From assembly GCA_046328995.1 (NCBI GenBank), contig JAXLVN010000001.1:806001-870000 (forward strand): DNA of 64,000 nt, in the 5' to 3' direction. Shown one piece after another: positions 51,653-60,261 of this stretch. Under the pieces are notes generated by a model that ran no database searches, had not been told where the DNA came from, and saw only the letters and a list, made by a program, of their open reading frames with translations. The translations under genes and the position numbers were made by a program. Within the stretch, counting starts at the first letter, position 1, and each line of letters begins with the position of its first letter. The stretch comes from JADJXV01 sp046328995 (GTDB taxonomy: Bacteria; Bacteroidota; Ignavibacteria; Kapaibacteriales; UBA961).

Positions 51653-54600
51653 TTACTTCACCACATCCACCCGCGTGGAAAGCGTTTCTTTGTTTGTTTT
51701 GAGACGGATCGCGTACACACCATTGCCGAGTGAACTTAGATCGTGCGTAAGTATATACTGTCCTGCGACTTGGGACTGATTATTTACGACAGTTTGTACA
51801 ATTTGTCCTGTAATATCAAGCAGTTCGAGTGTCACTGTGAGCGGCTCGCGAAGACTGTACTGAATTTGAAGTGAATTCTGAGCAGGGTTCGGGCGTGTAG
51901 AAAGAGACGTAGAATTCTTGACGGGAATGAATAATCTCACCCCGCCCTGATCACAGATACCGGTGATGGTGATGTTCCCGTTTTGGGTTTGTGTTTCGGT
52001 GGCAATCGTGTTGTTTTTCCAATAAAACGTATCAATTACCATGATGGAATTATCTGTATTTCCAAGCGTTACTACGCACGGTATGGAAGCTAATACATCA
52101 CTTGTAGGATTATACACGCCTGATAGCTCGAGTACACAACTATCATCCGAACCCGACACACATACATTATTTGTCAGCTTATTAAATAAAATGGAATTGT
52201 TGTAATGAATCCTAGCGAACCAGTCAGTAGGTGCGCCGATGGCTTGCATACCGGATTGTTTGTTAAGCTTGAGTGTAAGATGTACTTTTTCTCCTGCCTG
52301 TGCTGTGATGTCTTCGATGACGACGGTCGTGCGGGCGGTATCGGGACGAATCCCCTCAGCAAACAACTGGACCGTCGCCGGACTTCCGACTCCATTATAC
52401 TCAAAAAGCAAGCGTCCACTTGTTCTGCCTGCATCTTTGGGTGCGAAGCGAAGGTCTAATCGGGCACTGCTATCGGGATCGAGGATGAAATTTCCGCCAC
52501 CTTTGAGGGTTGTAAAATCAATATCATTTGGTCCGGCGTGCTTTGTGGCAGTAATAGTTAACGGAGCATTCCCGATGTTCTTAATCGTAACAGCTTGAAG
52601 GGTATCTTTTGTGGAATCAACGAATACCTTTCCGAAGTCTAAAAGTTGATTGACCACTGCTAACGTTGGTGCAATTCCTTCGCCTACAATTGTTTGTGTG
52701 AGTGTGTCAGATTGTGTATAAATCAAGAGTTCCGCAGTTTTAATCCCAACAGAAGTAGGACGGAAACGGAATTCGACGGCATGAGGGACTGCGGCGACGG
52801 TAAAGGGAGGTATACCCGAAACAAGTGAAAATTGGTACGAATCAGTGCCGGTAATGTGTATTGAATCGACACGAAACGGGTAGATGCCATTATTGGAAAT
52901 AAACGCGGTAACAAGAGAATCTTTCACGTTTCCGACGAGGCATTGTAACATATCTACATTTTTGCTTGTCGGCATTGGGGCGACAATGCTGAAGTGGGCA
53001 TCAGATTCATCTTGCTGCAATTCTATAGTAGCAGAATCTACATACCAGATTTTGGCTGTGTTATCCTCGCTTGCCGTCGCTACTCTTGCTCCGTCCGGAC
53101 TCCATGAACCAAACCAAACACTATTTGTATGTCCAGCTAACGTAAAGAGAAGGTTTCCTGATAGAGCATCCCAGATTCTGGCAGTATTATCATTACTTCC
53201 GGTTAATAGTTTTGAACAATCCGGGCTCCATGACACATGAGTCACCTCATTAGAATGGCCAAGTAGTGTGAGAAGTAGGACTCCGGTTGCTGGATTCCAA
53301 ATTTTAATTGTATTATCTCCACTTGCAGTCGCTACTTTTAAGCCATCCTGGCTCCATGCAACGTGTCTGACCCAATCCTCATGACCGACTAAAGTAGTAA
53401 GCTGTACTCCGGAATCTGTATCCCAGATTTTGGGCTTATTATCTACTGTCCATGAACCTGGTCCGGATTTCACAAAAAAAACTGTGGTAACTAATTTCTT
53501 ACCGTCCGGACTCCAGCAGGTATTAACAACGTCTGAAATTTCAGGCAACGTACATATAAGTGTACCTGATGTTGCATTCCAGATTTTCGTTGTAGTATCT
53601 CCGCTAACGGTTACAATTTTTGAACCATCTGGGCTCCATGATACATGAGAGATACGTCCTGTATGCCCGACCATGGTATGTAAAGATACACCTGTGATGA
53701 CATCCCAAATTGTTGCACTATTCACGTCACTCGCAGTAACAATTTTTGAACCGTCTGGGCTCCAAGAGACGTCTCGCGAAATCTCGTTTATTGTGAAAAG
53801 TAGTCTGCCCGTTGCTGCATTCCAAATTTTTGTCACATAGCTTGAGGTTACGATCTTTGTACCATCAGGACTCCATGATACATGAGTAATGGATGAGTAT
53901 TCCCCATCTAAGGTATAGAGCAATGAACCAGTTGCGGCATCCCAGATTCTTGCTGAATCATCTCCACCGGCAGTTGCTACTTTTGAACCATCCGGACTCC
54001 ATACTACAAACTGGACATCCTCCGTATGACCCTCGAGAGTAAACTGCAACGTCCCCGCACTTTCGTTCACACTACTATTCGTATTTTGTTTTATCAGAAC
54101 TTTACACTCATTGCTTGTCGGCTTTGGTATATTTTTCCATGAATATTGTAATCCGCTCGCTGTATTGGTAAGGAATTTCCAATGTGCTCCGTTATCGATG
54201 GAATATTCTAACCGCACGCTATCGGTTGGTGGTATACCTTCCCAAGTTATAATTGAATCACTTCCTACCACATACCTTTCTCCGCCATTTGGTTTCGTAA
54301 GTTTCAAGGTTTTAACAGTTGGTTTTTTGCCGAGGTAGCCACCGCTTGCGCTATATACTGTTGGGCAAATACTATTTGTAACTGTAAAATTTCCAAACAC
54401 ATAGCCACTATCTGGAGAATTGAATGTAATGATGAGTGTAATGCTTTGTCCTTTAAGTAAATTAAACGTTGCCGGAGTAATACCGAAGGCAGAATTAGAA
54501 CATGTGATATTTGAAACAAAAAAGTCAGAGTTACGCGCCGTAACAGTTACAGTAGCGCTTTTCTGCGTACCGGGAGATACCTTCTTGAATGCGACAAAAG

Positions 54601-55537
54601 TGGGTGAGAATTCCAATGCAGCAACCGAGGAGGTAGGTGGTTGATAGCTAAAACTTGAAGTCAAGTTTGGTTGAAGAAGCTTTATCTCCCCATTGATCAA
54701 GCTATTGATACAGTTAACTCCGCTTTGCCATTCGATAATGCAAGGTGAGCTTCCTAACGCATTTTTTAATATTTTACGGTAAATATCTTCAATATCATTG
54801 ACCATCGTTACATTCTCAAAATACTGCCCTCCTGTTTGTAGTGCCATATCTTTCATACATTGAGGAGCAGGCAGGCCAAGAGTCACACAGAATATTAGAC
54901 AGTTTTGCTGTTTCGCTTCATTGATAATTTGCGCTGTTTTGGGCTCTGTATTAGGCAGCCCGTCGCTGAGGAAGACGATGACCTTTTGATACTTTCCACG
55001 TTTGGAAACAATCAAACCGCCCGCCTGAGGATCAATCATCGCTGCGTCGTAATTTGTTCCTCCGTTAGGAGCTAAACCTCCAATTGCATTCAAAAGTTTA
55101 GTTCTGTCAGTGGTAAAATCCTGATTCAGGTAATTACTTCCGTCAAAACTGGTTAACGCTGCTTCACTTGCTCCCAGCGGCAAACCATTCACCCACTCTT
55201 GAGCAGCTTTCTTAGCTAAATCAATGTTTGGTACTCCCCCACTTCCTTCTTCCATCGAACCAGACACATCCATAACGAGCACCGATGAAATCGCCTTCGG
55301 CGTCACGGGTGCCGGACAACTCACACTTGTAATCGTCCTTTGCTGACCATTTTCCGTTAGCATCATATCACCCACATTCGGACGCACTTGCTTCCCTGCT
55401 CCATCGAATGCGTAAAATTTAGCTTTAATTGTCGGATATGCAGTCGTATCAATCGCAAAGAGTGAAAGTGATTGTCCGTGTGCTGACTGCGTATGGATAC
55501 CGATGAGCACCAGAAATAACAGTGAGAATTGTTTCAT
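51653..55537 (-). CDS. T9SS-exported protein with von Willebrand A domain, WD40 propeller and ASH repeats
   Basis: From the ATG at 55537 the product is 1294 residues; a longer frame to 55642 would bury the signal peptide MKQFSLLFLVLIGIHTQSAHG. A VWA domain (about 70-270) has the MIDAS motif VMDVSGSMEEG and FLSDGLPNT. An Ig-like module (about 410-490, LTKPNGGERYVVGSDSIITW) follows. Then come eight or nine WD40 repeats (about 500-830) with recurring VSWSPDGSKI, TIKIWNPATG and GHTNSVWF motifs. Two ASH-type choice-of-anchor modules (about 860-1065) and a further beta module precede a type A T9SS sorting domain in the last 80 residues (STRPNPAQNSLQIQYSL to STRVDVVK). Extracellular, probably adhesive or scaffold. 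The next gene upstream on the same strand is hcp. Confidence 0.87.
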   Translation of the reverse strand: MKQFSLLFLVLIGIHTQSAHGQSLSLFAIDTTAYPTIKAKFYAFDGAGKQVRPNVGDMMLTENGQQRTITSVSCPAPVTPKAISSVLVMDVSGSMEEGSGGVPNIDLAKKAAQEWVNGLPLGASEAALTSFDGSNYLNQDFTTDRTKLLNAIGGLAPNGGTNYDAAMIDPQAGGLIVSKRGKYQKVIVFLSDGLPNTEPKTAQIINEAKQQNCLIFCVTLGLPAPQCMKDMALQTGGQYFENVTMVNDIEDIYRKILKNALGSSPCIIEWQSGVNCINSLINGEIKLLQPNLTSSFSYQPPTSSVAALEFSPTFVAFKKVSPGTQKSATVTVTARNSDFFVSNITCSNSAFGITPATFNLLKGQSITLIITFNSPDSGYVFGNFTVTNSICPTVYSASGGYLGKKPTVKTLKLTKPNGGERYVVGSDSIITWEGIPPTDSVRLEYSIDNGAHWKFLTNTASGLQYSWKNIPKPTSNECKVLIKQNTNSSVNESAGTLQFTLEGHTEDVQFVVWSPDGSKVATAGGDDSARIWDAATGSLLYTLDGEYSSITHVSWSPDGTKIVTSSYVTKIWNAATGRLLFTINEISRDVSWSPDGSKIVTASDVNSATIWDVITGVSLHTMVGHTGRISHVSWSPDGSKIVTVSGDTTTKIWNATSGTLICTLPEISDVVNTCWSPDGKKLVTTVFFVKSGPGSWTVDNKPKIWDTDSGVQLTTLVGHEDWVRHVAWSQDGLKVATASGDNTIKIWNPATGVLLLTLLGHSNEVTHVSWSPDCSKLLTGSNDNTARIWDALSGNLLFTLAGHTNSVWFGSWSPDGARVATASEDNTAKIWYVDSATIELQQDESDAHFSIVAPMPTSKNVDMLQCLVGNVKDSLVTAFISNNGIYPFRVDSIHITGTDSYQFSLVSGIPPFTVAAVPHAVEFRFRPTSVGIKTAELLIYTQSDTLTQTIVGEGIAPTLAVVNQLLDFGKVFVDSTKDTLQAVTIKNIGNAPLTITATKHAGPNDIDFTTLKGGGNFILDPDSSARLDLRFAPKDAGRTSGRLLFEYNGVGSPATVQLFAEGIRPDTARTTVVIEDITAQAGEKVHLTLKLNKQSGMQAIGAPTDWFARIHYNNSILFNKLTNNVCVSGSDDSCVLELSGVYNPTSDVLASIPCVVTLGNTDNSIMVIDTFYWKNNTIATETQTQNGNITITGICDQGGVRLFIPVKNSTSLSTRPNPAQNSLQIQYSLREPLTVTLELLDITGQIVQTVVNNQSQVAGQYILTHDLSSLGNGVYAIRLKTNKETLSTRVDVVK

Positions 55538-55679
55538 TCGTAACAGCTCGTAAAAATTGGTTAGTAGAGAACGTATCCCGCAAAAATACGATATATAGTG
55601 GTTACACCCAGTCAACCACCATCCGAATAATAAAAAAGCCACTCCATTGAAGCAGTGGCTTTGGAACAGTACAGTACGC

Positions 55680-56186
55680 TTACAGCTTTTTATTTTCTTT
55701 CATACTCCACCCCGAAGCAATCGCTGCATCGGCACCACCCGGAGCTTCCTTTTTCTGAGGAATATAGGACCACTTGATGGAAGAGAAATTGAAGGCTAAG
55801 CTTTCTATCGGCACGTCACCGCCACTGCCGCTGACACTATATGAAGCTATAATGGCATCCGTGAGAATATATTCCATGTATTTCACCGGTTTGCTGGCAT
55901 CCTGAGTGGCACGGTAGAGTTGAATGGTCACCGTTTTGAAATGCGAACCTTCACAACAGGCTAAGTTCAGAACAGGACTCGACTTATCAAGATACTTCTG
56001 AACCGTAAAGTCTTGTACGGATACTTTCCCGGTTGTCCGAGCGCCGGCTGTGCTTACGGCCGAACTTGTATGATGCATTTCTCCGTGTGAATAAGACAAA
56101 ATTTCGAGCTGACCTGCATGCTCGGAGTCAGTACTCTCACCGACAATGTTCGGCGATTCAATTTTTAAATACATGTTTGATGCCAT
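55680..56186 (-). CDS. hcp: Hcp-family type VI secretion tube protein (orphan)
   Basis: A 168-residue protein of the Hcp/TssD family, which forms hexameric rings that stack into the inner tube of type VI secretion systems and can carry effectors. Family features are the opening NMYLKIESPNIVGES, the strand block GQLEILSYSHGEMH, the central TGKVSVQDFTVQKYLDKSSP, FKTVTIQLYRA and the late strands EYILTDAIIASYSVSG and SLAFNFSSIKWSYIPQK. A strong ribosome binding site (AAGAGGAG) lies eight bases before the ATG. No sheath (TssB/C), baseplate, ClpV or VgrG gene is in the window. It is read toward the VWA-WD40 gene, 142 bp between its stop and that gene's start. Confidence 0.87.
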   Translation of the reverse strand: MASNMYLKIESPNIVGESTDSEHAGQLEILSYSHGEMHHTSSAVSTAGARTTGKVSVQDFTVQKYLDKSSPVLNLACCEGSHFKTVTIQLYRATQDASKPVKYMEYILTDAIIASYSVSGSGGDVPIESLAFNFSSIKWSYIPQKKEAPGGADAAIASGWSMKENKKL

Positions 56187-56638
56187 ACGCTTTGCTCCTC
56201 TTACATATTATGAATGGAAATACCTGAAGAATCAGTCTTTTGTAGTACAAACATTGTCATTTAAACTCAGTCCTGCAAACTTTCGGCGTATTTCTGAAAA
56301 ATAAACAGCATTCGGCAGCTTGTTCTCGCAGTACGGGTATATGCTGTAGAGACTGAGATAAGAAGTATGTTCACTTTGACATTTGATAGCTAAGCAGCAT
56401 TGATATACCTCATCTTGTACGGCCTTTCTCCTAGAAGCTGGGAAAGACTCCCTCCTTTCTCGACACCTGCAGCGGTGAATTTTGTAAAAATTGGCGCGAA
56501 AAGTGTGGTACAATTCTCCGTACGGAATGCTTCACTTGAGGGGCAAATGGAAAAATCAGCGATTATTCGTTCAATATTTCCGATTTTTGTACTGTAATTT
56601 CAAATAATATTCTCCTAAACGACAATTATACGAACAAT
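56187..56638. other. Divergent intergenic region between hcp and mreB
   Basis: A 452-bp gap between divergently read genes, presumably holding promoters for both. I saw no repeat family, RNA gene or convincing ORF in it; a 93-codon frame on the minus strand (56232-56513) has a Cys/Arg-rich composition unlike a real protein. Confidence 0.5.
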
Positions 56639-57661
56639 ATGCGCTTTGGACTACTCTCTACTGACGTAGCAATTGACCTCGGAACAGCAAACACAATTAT
56701 TTGGATGAAAGGCAAGGGCATCGTCCTCAACGAGCCGTCGGTCGTCGCTTTTGACCGCACCAACAAGCACATCCTTGCCATCGGACACGAAGCTCAAATG
56801 ATGGTTGGCAAGACCCACCGTGACATCCGCACAATCAGACCTCTCAAAGATGGAGTTATCGCAGATTTTGAAATCGCCGAGGGTATGTTACGAGCTTTTA
56901 TCCGTAAAGTCTCGCTCAGTTGGCAGCCCGCCCGCCGCGTGGTAATCTGTGTACCATCAGGAATTACGGAAGTCGAGAAACGCGCCGTTCGTGATAGTGC
57001 AGAGCACGCCGGCGCAAAAGAAGTCTATCTCATCGCAGAACCCATGGCTGCTGCTATCGGTATCGGACTCAACGTCCACGAAGCGGTTGGTAATATGATT
57101 GTTGATATTGGAGGCGGCACGACAGAAATCGCAGTCATTGCTTTATCAGGAATTGTCAGTGATGAATCCATCCGTATTGCCGGCGATGAAATGACAAACG
57201 CCGTTGTACAGTTCTTCAAGCGTCATCATAATATATTAATCGGCGAGCGCACGGCAGAAGCCATCAAATGTGAAGTTGGCTCGGCATATCCAATGCGCGA
57301 AGAAGTCGAAATCGAAGTAAAAGGACGTGATTTATTAACCGGTATCCCGCAAATGATTACCGTAGGTTCGGCTGATATCCGCGAAGCGCTCAGTGAGTCC
57401 GTTGGAGTAATTGTCGAAGCTGTTCGTAATCTCTTAGAGCGTACCCCGCCCGAACTCTCCGCCGATATTTTTGATCGTGGTATCATGCTCACCGGTGGAG
57501 GCGCATTGCTCAAAGGTCTCGACGAACGCCTTCAGCGTGAAACGAGTCTTCCTGTCCATATTGCTGACGACCCGCTCACGGCAGTCGCCCGCGGCACCGG
57601 CAAAGTCCTCGAAAATTTACAGGAATATTCAAATGTGTTAATTAAAAGCAAGCGCTACTAA
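56639..57661 (+). CDS. mreB: Rod shape-determining protein MreB
   Basis: A 340-residue bacterial actin homologue that organises cell-wall elongation at the inner membrane. The phosphate-1 loop AIDLGTANTIIW (about residues 11-22), phosphate-2 loop VDIGGGTTEIAVIAL (about 157-171) and adenosine motif MLTGGGALLKGLDERL (about 282) are intact, and the length is typical. Implies a rod-shaped cell. mreC/mreD/pbp2/rodA, commonly next in line, are not downstream; the gene ends at a strong terminator, so it is transcribed alone here. Confidence 0.97.
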   Translation: MRFGLLSTDVAIDLGTANTIIWMKGKGIVLNEPSVVAFDRTNKHILAIGHEAQMMVGKTHRDIRTIRPLKDGVIADFEIAEGMLRAFIRKVSLSWQPARRVVICVPSGITEVEKRAVRDSAEHAGAKEVYLIAEPMAAAIGIGLNVHEAVGNMIVDIGGGTTEIAVIALSGIVSDESIRIAGDEMTNAVVQFFKRHHNILIGERTAEAIKCEVGSAYPMREEVEIEVKGRDLLTGIPQMITVGSADIREALSESVGVIVEAVRNLLERTPPELSADIFDRGIMLTGGGALLKGLDERLQRETSLPVHIADDPLTAVARGTGKVLENLQEYSNVLIKSKRY

Positions 57662-57683
57662 CACTTCCCTGCCGGTCAATACG

Positions 57684-57726
57684 AAACGCCGCATTCAGGT
57701 TTTGAATGCGGCGTTTTTTTTTTTTG
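57684..57726 (+). terminator. Rho-independent terminator after mreB
   Basis: A 14-bp perfect stem (AAACGCCGCATTCA at 57684-57697 with its complement at 57703-57716), a five-base loop and an uninterrupted run of T residues. Confidence 0.96.
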
Positions 57727-57802
57727 TGTTGAATATGTGGTCGTCACCAGGTATTTCGATTAAGCTGTATGGTTGAGATTGATACGGTGTACATACCTTC
57801 TA

Positions 57803-58312
57803 TCAATTTTTTCGACCGGATGATGGCAATGCTAAACTTGCCGTATAGTCTCGAATTCCAGAGCCGAATACAGCAATCGAAAATAGAGTCAACACCCATG
57901 AGAAGATGCCATAATTCGAAGATACAATTCCTGTTGGTTGTCTCCACCATTGAAAAATCAAAGGTAGTAAATTAGCCAATAGTCCGCCATAAACGATAGC
58001 CATGATGGTGTGCATCGCGCGTTCACCGACCGGCAGCTTTCGGGTGAGATCTTCTTCCACAAAATCCCAAATCGTGATGAATATTTCTCCCGCTACCAAA
58101 CTTGTAAAGAGTGCAGCCAATACACCATGCCACTCAAACCAAGCAAAGGTTATGAAAATTAAAGAATATGCGAAATCCCGCAAAGCATGTAATTTTAACT
58201 CCAATTTTGCAAGTCGCGATTTGGGTAATTGTAATTTATATTCATGATAATACAATGTATCAAACGCACCTAACATGGCCTGCACCAACGCATAGTAAAT
58301 TACAATTTTCAT
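57803..58312 (-). CDS. Hypothetical multipass membrane protein
   Basis: A 169-residue protein starting at the ATG at 58312, whose first bases overlap the stop of the upstream gene as ATGA; a longer frame to 58390 is less likely. Four or five hydrophobic segments are evident (about 1-18, 45-90, 108-130, 140-160). Distinctive polar motifs are LYYHEYKLQLP, LHALRDFAYSL, WFEWHG, WDFVEEDLTRKLPVGERAMH and MAIVYGGLLANLLP. The charged VEEDxTRKLPxGER loop between helices looks conserved and may be catalytic or binding. I do not recognise a named family. Translationally coupled to the DUF4166 gene before it, so the two probably act together. Confidence 0.75.
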   Translation of the reverse strand: MKIVIYYALVQAMLGAFDTLYYHEYKLQLPKSRLAKLELKLHALRDFAYSLIFITFAWFEWHGVLAALFTSLVAGEIFITIWDFVEEDLTRKLPVGERAMHTIMAIVYGGLLANLLPLIFQWWRQPTGIVSSNYGIFSWVLTLFSIAVFGSGIRDYTASLALPSSGRKN

Positions 58313-58839
58313 AGTTCTACTGTAAATGTTCCATAATATTTTATGAGTAATCCAACGACCGGTGCTCTCGTTTCGACATGAATACGCCACCCGTCGTTTT
58401 CTGCTTCTATAAAGGCGGTCGTTGCGACACTCATTATTTTGGGCAGCTTCATGCTAAAGATACCTGAAAATTCATGTCTAAACTCTAATCCCGATTCCAT
58501 TTCATGCAAACTGAATGCCAGCACGATCTTCCCCATTTGCTCAATTAACAAGTCGTTTTTGATGAATTGTTCGGTTCTGAAAATCTGATCATTGAATTCC
58601 CGAGTCCATATTTCTCTATTTTCAGTACGAATAATCTGTAATTTCGTACGAACATTCCTACCCTCACGTGGCATTGCAAAACACCTATTGAGAAACCGGA
58701 TAAGATACCCTTTACCATACTCTACTTGAACGACTCCTCGGGCTTTCAGTTCCGGTTGTTGCCCATGAATTTCCCGGAGAATGGGTGACAATTTTGCGTA
58801 CTCATCACGAAGCAATTGTTGGTAAAGTGATAGGGACAT
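58309..58839 (-). CDS. DUF4166 domain protein
   Basis: A 176-residue cytosolic protein that matches the pattern of DUF4166: an early ELKARGVVQVEYGKGYLIRF, then MPREGRNVRTKLQIIRTE, EIWTREFNDQIFRTEQF and a late strand-rich half. In other bacteria this domain is often fused to NAD(P)-binding saccharopine-dehydrogenase-like or epimerase domains, or sits next to a membrane protein. Its function is unknown. The stop overlaps the start of the next membrane protein gene by four bases (ATGA). The family call rests on pattern memory and was not searched. The 298 bp upstream, to the next gene, contain only a 43-codon frame that I do not support. Confidence 0.68.
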   Translation of the reverse strand: MSLSLYQQLLRDEYAKLSPILREIHGQQPELKARGVVQVEYGKGYLIRFLNRCFAMPREGRNVRTKLQIIRTENREIWTREFNDQIFRTEQFIKNDLLIEQMGKIVLAFSLHEMESGLEFRHEFSGIFSMKLPKIMSVATTAFIEAENDGWRIHVETRAPVVGLLIKYYGTFTVEL

Positions 58840-59137
58840 GGCTGCCGGGTTAGAGAAGTTAATTATTGTCGAACGACTATTTGGATGAGCAAAAGTAATT
58901 GTTTCTAATGAGTATTGTTGGTATTTTTTTCAAACCTGCCCCAATTGTATAACCATGCGCTATGATTCCGATGGGATTTCTTAATTCATTGTGGTGTTTT
59001 TTTTGCATACGTTCATACTATCTCAATACACTAACTATGCGTCGACGACTCTTTCTTCCTGATGCAGAATTTGCCTGCTCTTCCATATTTCCTTAGTTTT
59101 GCCTTATTTACATCCTCAATTTCTTCGGATTTTCGAT

Positions 59138-60028
59138 ATGAAAGATTTGTTTGTTGGTACTGTACATCCAATTTTTGGGGTGTACTCAATACTACTATTC
59201 ATAGTGTGGTGCGCATTCACTATCTCTTTTATCTTCTTTTCGCCGGCTGTAGTGGAAAATCAGGTAGTATTTTTTATAGCATGCGGGTGTTTGCTCGGCG
59301 GTATCGTATATATGGTTTCTCGCCTGAGAAGGATTGATTTCGACGGTCGAGAATTCATTCTTGAAGATGTTCGGTTTCGAAAGACGCGCATTGCGGCATC
59401 ACTTTTTCAAATAATTGAAGCACCATTGGGTCCTTTTGCCAGTCTTTATAAAATTAGATTTACAAACGGTGAGAGTTATTTTTATGCGTATTGGCGATTT
59501 GATCATTTATATAGACAAGAAACCTATTATTCTGTTGAAAGACTGCCCTATTCAATTCGCCTCACCAAACAAATCAAGCAAGTCATTGAAAATGAAAAGA
59601 TCCTCGTTGTAAAAGAGAAATCGTTATTGAATATAACTCCTGAAAAAACAAACGAATTGCGCACACAACTCAGGGAGGTGTTCGGCGCAAGACCACGCCC
59701 TGAAACGCTCACCATCCAACACCCCGACGAACCCTTCACCTCGCGCATGCTGCGCCGTGATATTGAAGCAATGGATCGTAATGAACTTACCCTCGAACAA
59801 ACATCAATGCTCCTTTCCCATCTTGATGTACTCTCCAACGATGGGCTGCTGCATCTGCTACCTTCAATGATGAACTATATCGATCGCACGACAAAAGAAT
59901 TTGCCACTCTGTATAAAAAGCTGGAAGTGCTACAGACACGAGTTTCATCTTCCGGCGAACAGCTTCTACTAACGCAAACCATTGACTATCTGAAGGATTG
60001 TGAAAATGTGAGGGGGATGGAGTGGTGA
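59138..60028 (+). CDS. Hypothetical two-helix membrane protein
   Basis: Taking the ATG at 59138 (a TTG at 59099 is also in frame) the product is 296 residues. Two hydrophobic helices at the N-terminus (about 5-32 and 41-62) are followed by a basic turn SRLRRIDFDG and a cytosolic region of about 225 residues: a strand-rich part (to about 140) and a helical part (about 150-290) ending in a heptad-like stretch LYKKLEVLQTRVSSSGEQL that may form a coiled coil. No family is recognised. It stands alone, with the REP-bearing 233-bp gap after it. Confidence 0.65.
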   Translation: MKDLFVGTVHPIFGVYSILLFIVWCAFTISFIFFSPAVVENQVVFFIACGCLLGGIVYMVSRLRRIDFDGREFILEDVRFRKTRIAASLFQIIEAPLGPFASLYKIRFTNGESYFYAYWRFDHLYRQETYYSVERLPYSIRLTKQIKQVIENEKILVVKEKSLLNITPEKTNELRTQLREVFGARPRPETLTIQHPDEPFTSRMLRRDIEAMDRNELTLEQTSMLLSHLDVLSNDGLLHLLPSMMNYIDRTTKEFATLYKKLEVLQTRVSSSGEQLLLTQTIDYLKDCENVRGMEW

Positions 60029-60194
60029 TGTTTTTTGGGGGAGGTTGGGCAATTGAATCTCGGTCTATGATATATCAGGTTATGAACTATTCTTGCTCCC
60101 CATAATGTTCAATGTTCTTTGTGTCCCTTCTGACCTATGTGTCCCTTTTGTCTTTTATGATCCTAGGTCCGACAAACTCTTGGCAATTGGTATT

Positions 60195-60222
60195 GTAGAG
60201 ACGCGATGCATCGCGTCTCTAC
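60195..60222. repeat. Perfect 28-nt palindrome, GTAGAGACGC family
   Basis: A perfect inverted repeat with no spacer; the arm is GTAGAGACGCGATG. It is in the same class as the one-mismatch palindrome at 43893-43920. It lies in the gap between two convergent genes and could fold in either transcript. Confidence 0.85.
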
Positions 60223-60261
60223 CTAGCAAACCTTCTGCGCATTTAGGTTTACACCTACCCC

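Noticed and set aside
55680..56186. A type VI secretion locus
   Set aside because: Hcp alone does not make a system; no sheath, baseplate or ClpV gene is in the window.
56232..56513. A 93-codon minus-strand frame in the hcp-mreB gap
   Set aside because: Cys/Arg-rich, no start signal, and located where divergent promoters are expected.
58877..59008. A 43-codon frame on the minus strand upstream of the DUF4166 gene (MQKKHHNELRNPIGIIAHGY...)
   Set aside because: Composition looks protein-like but there is no ribosome binding site, no recognised family and nothing else to support it; homology search would decide.
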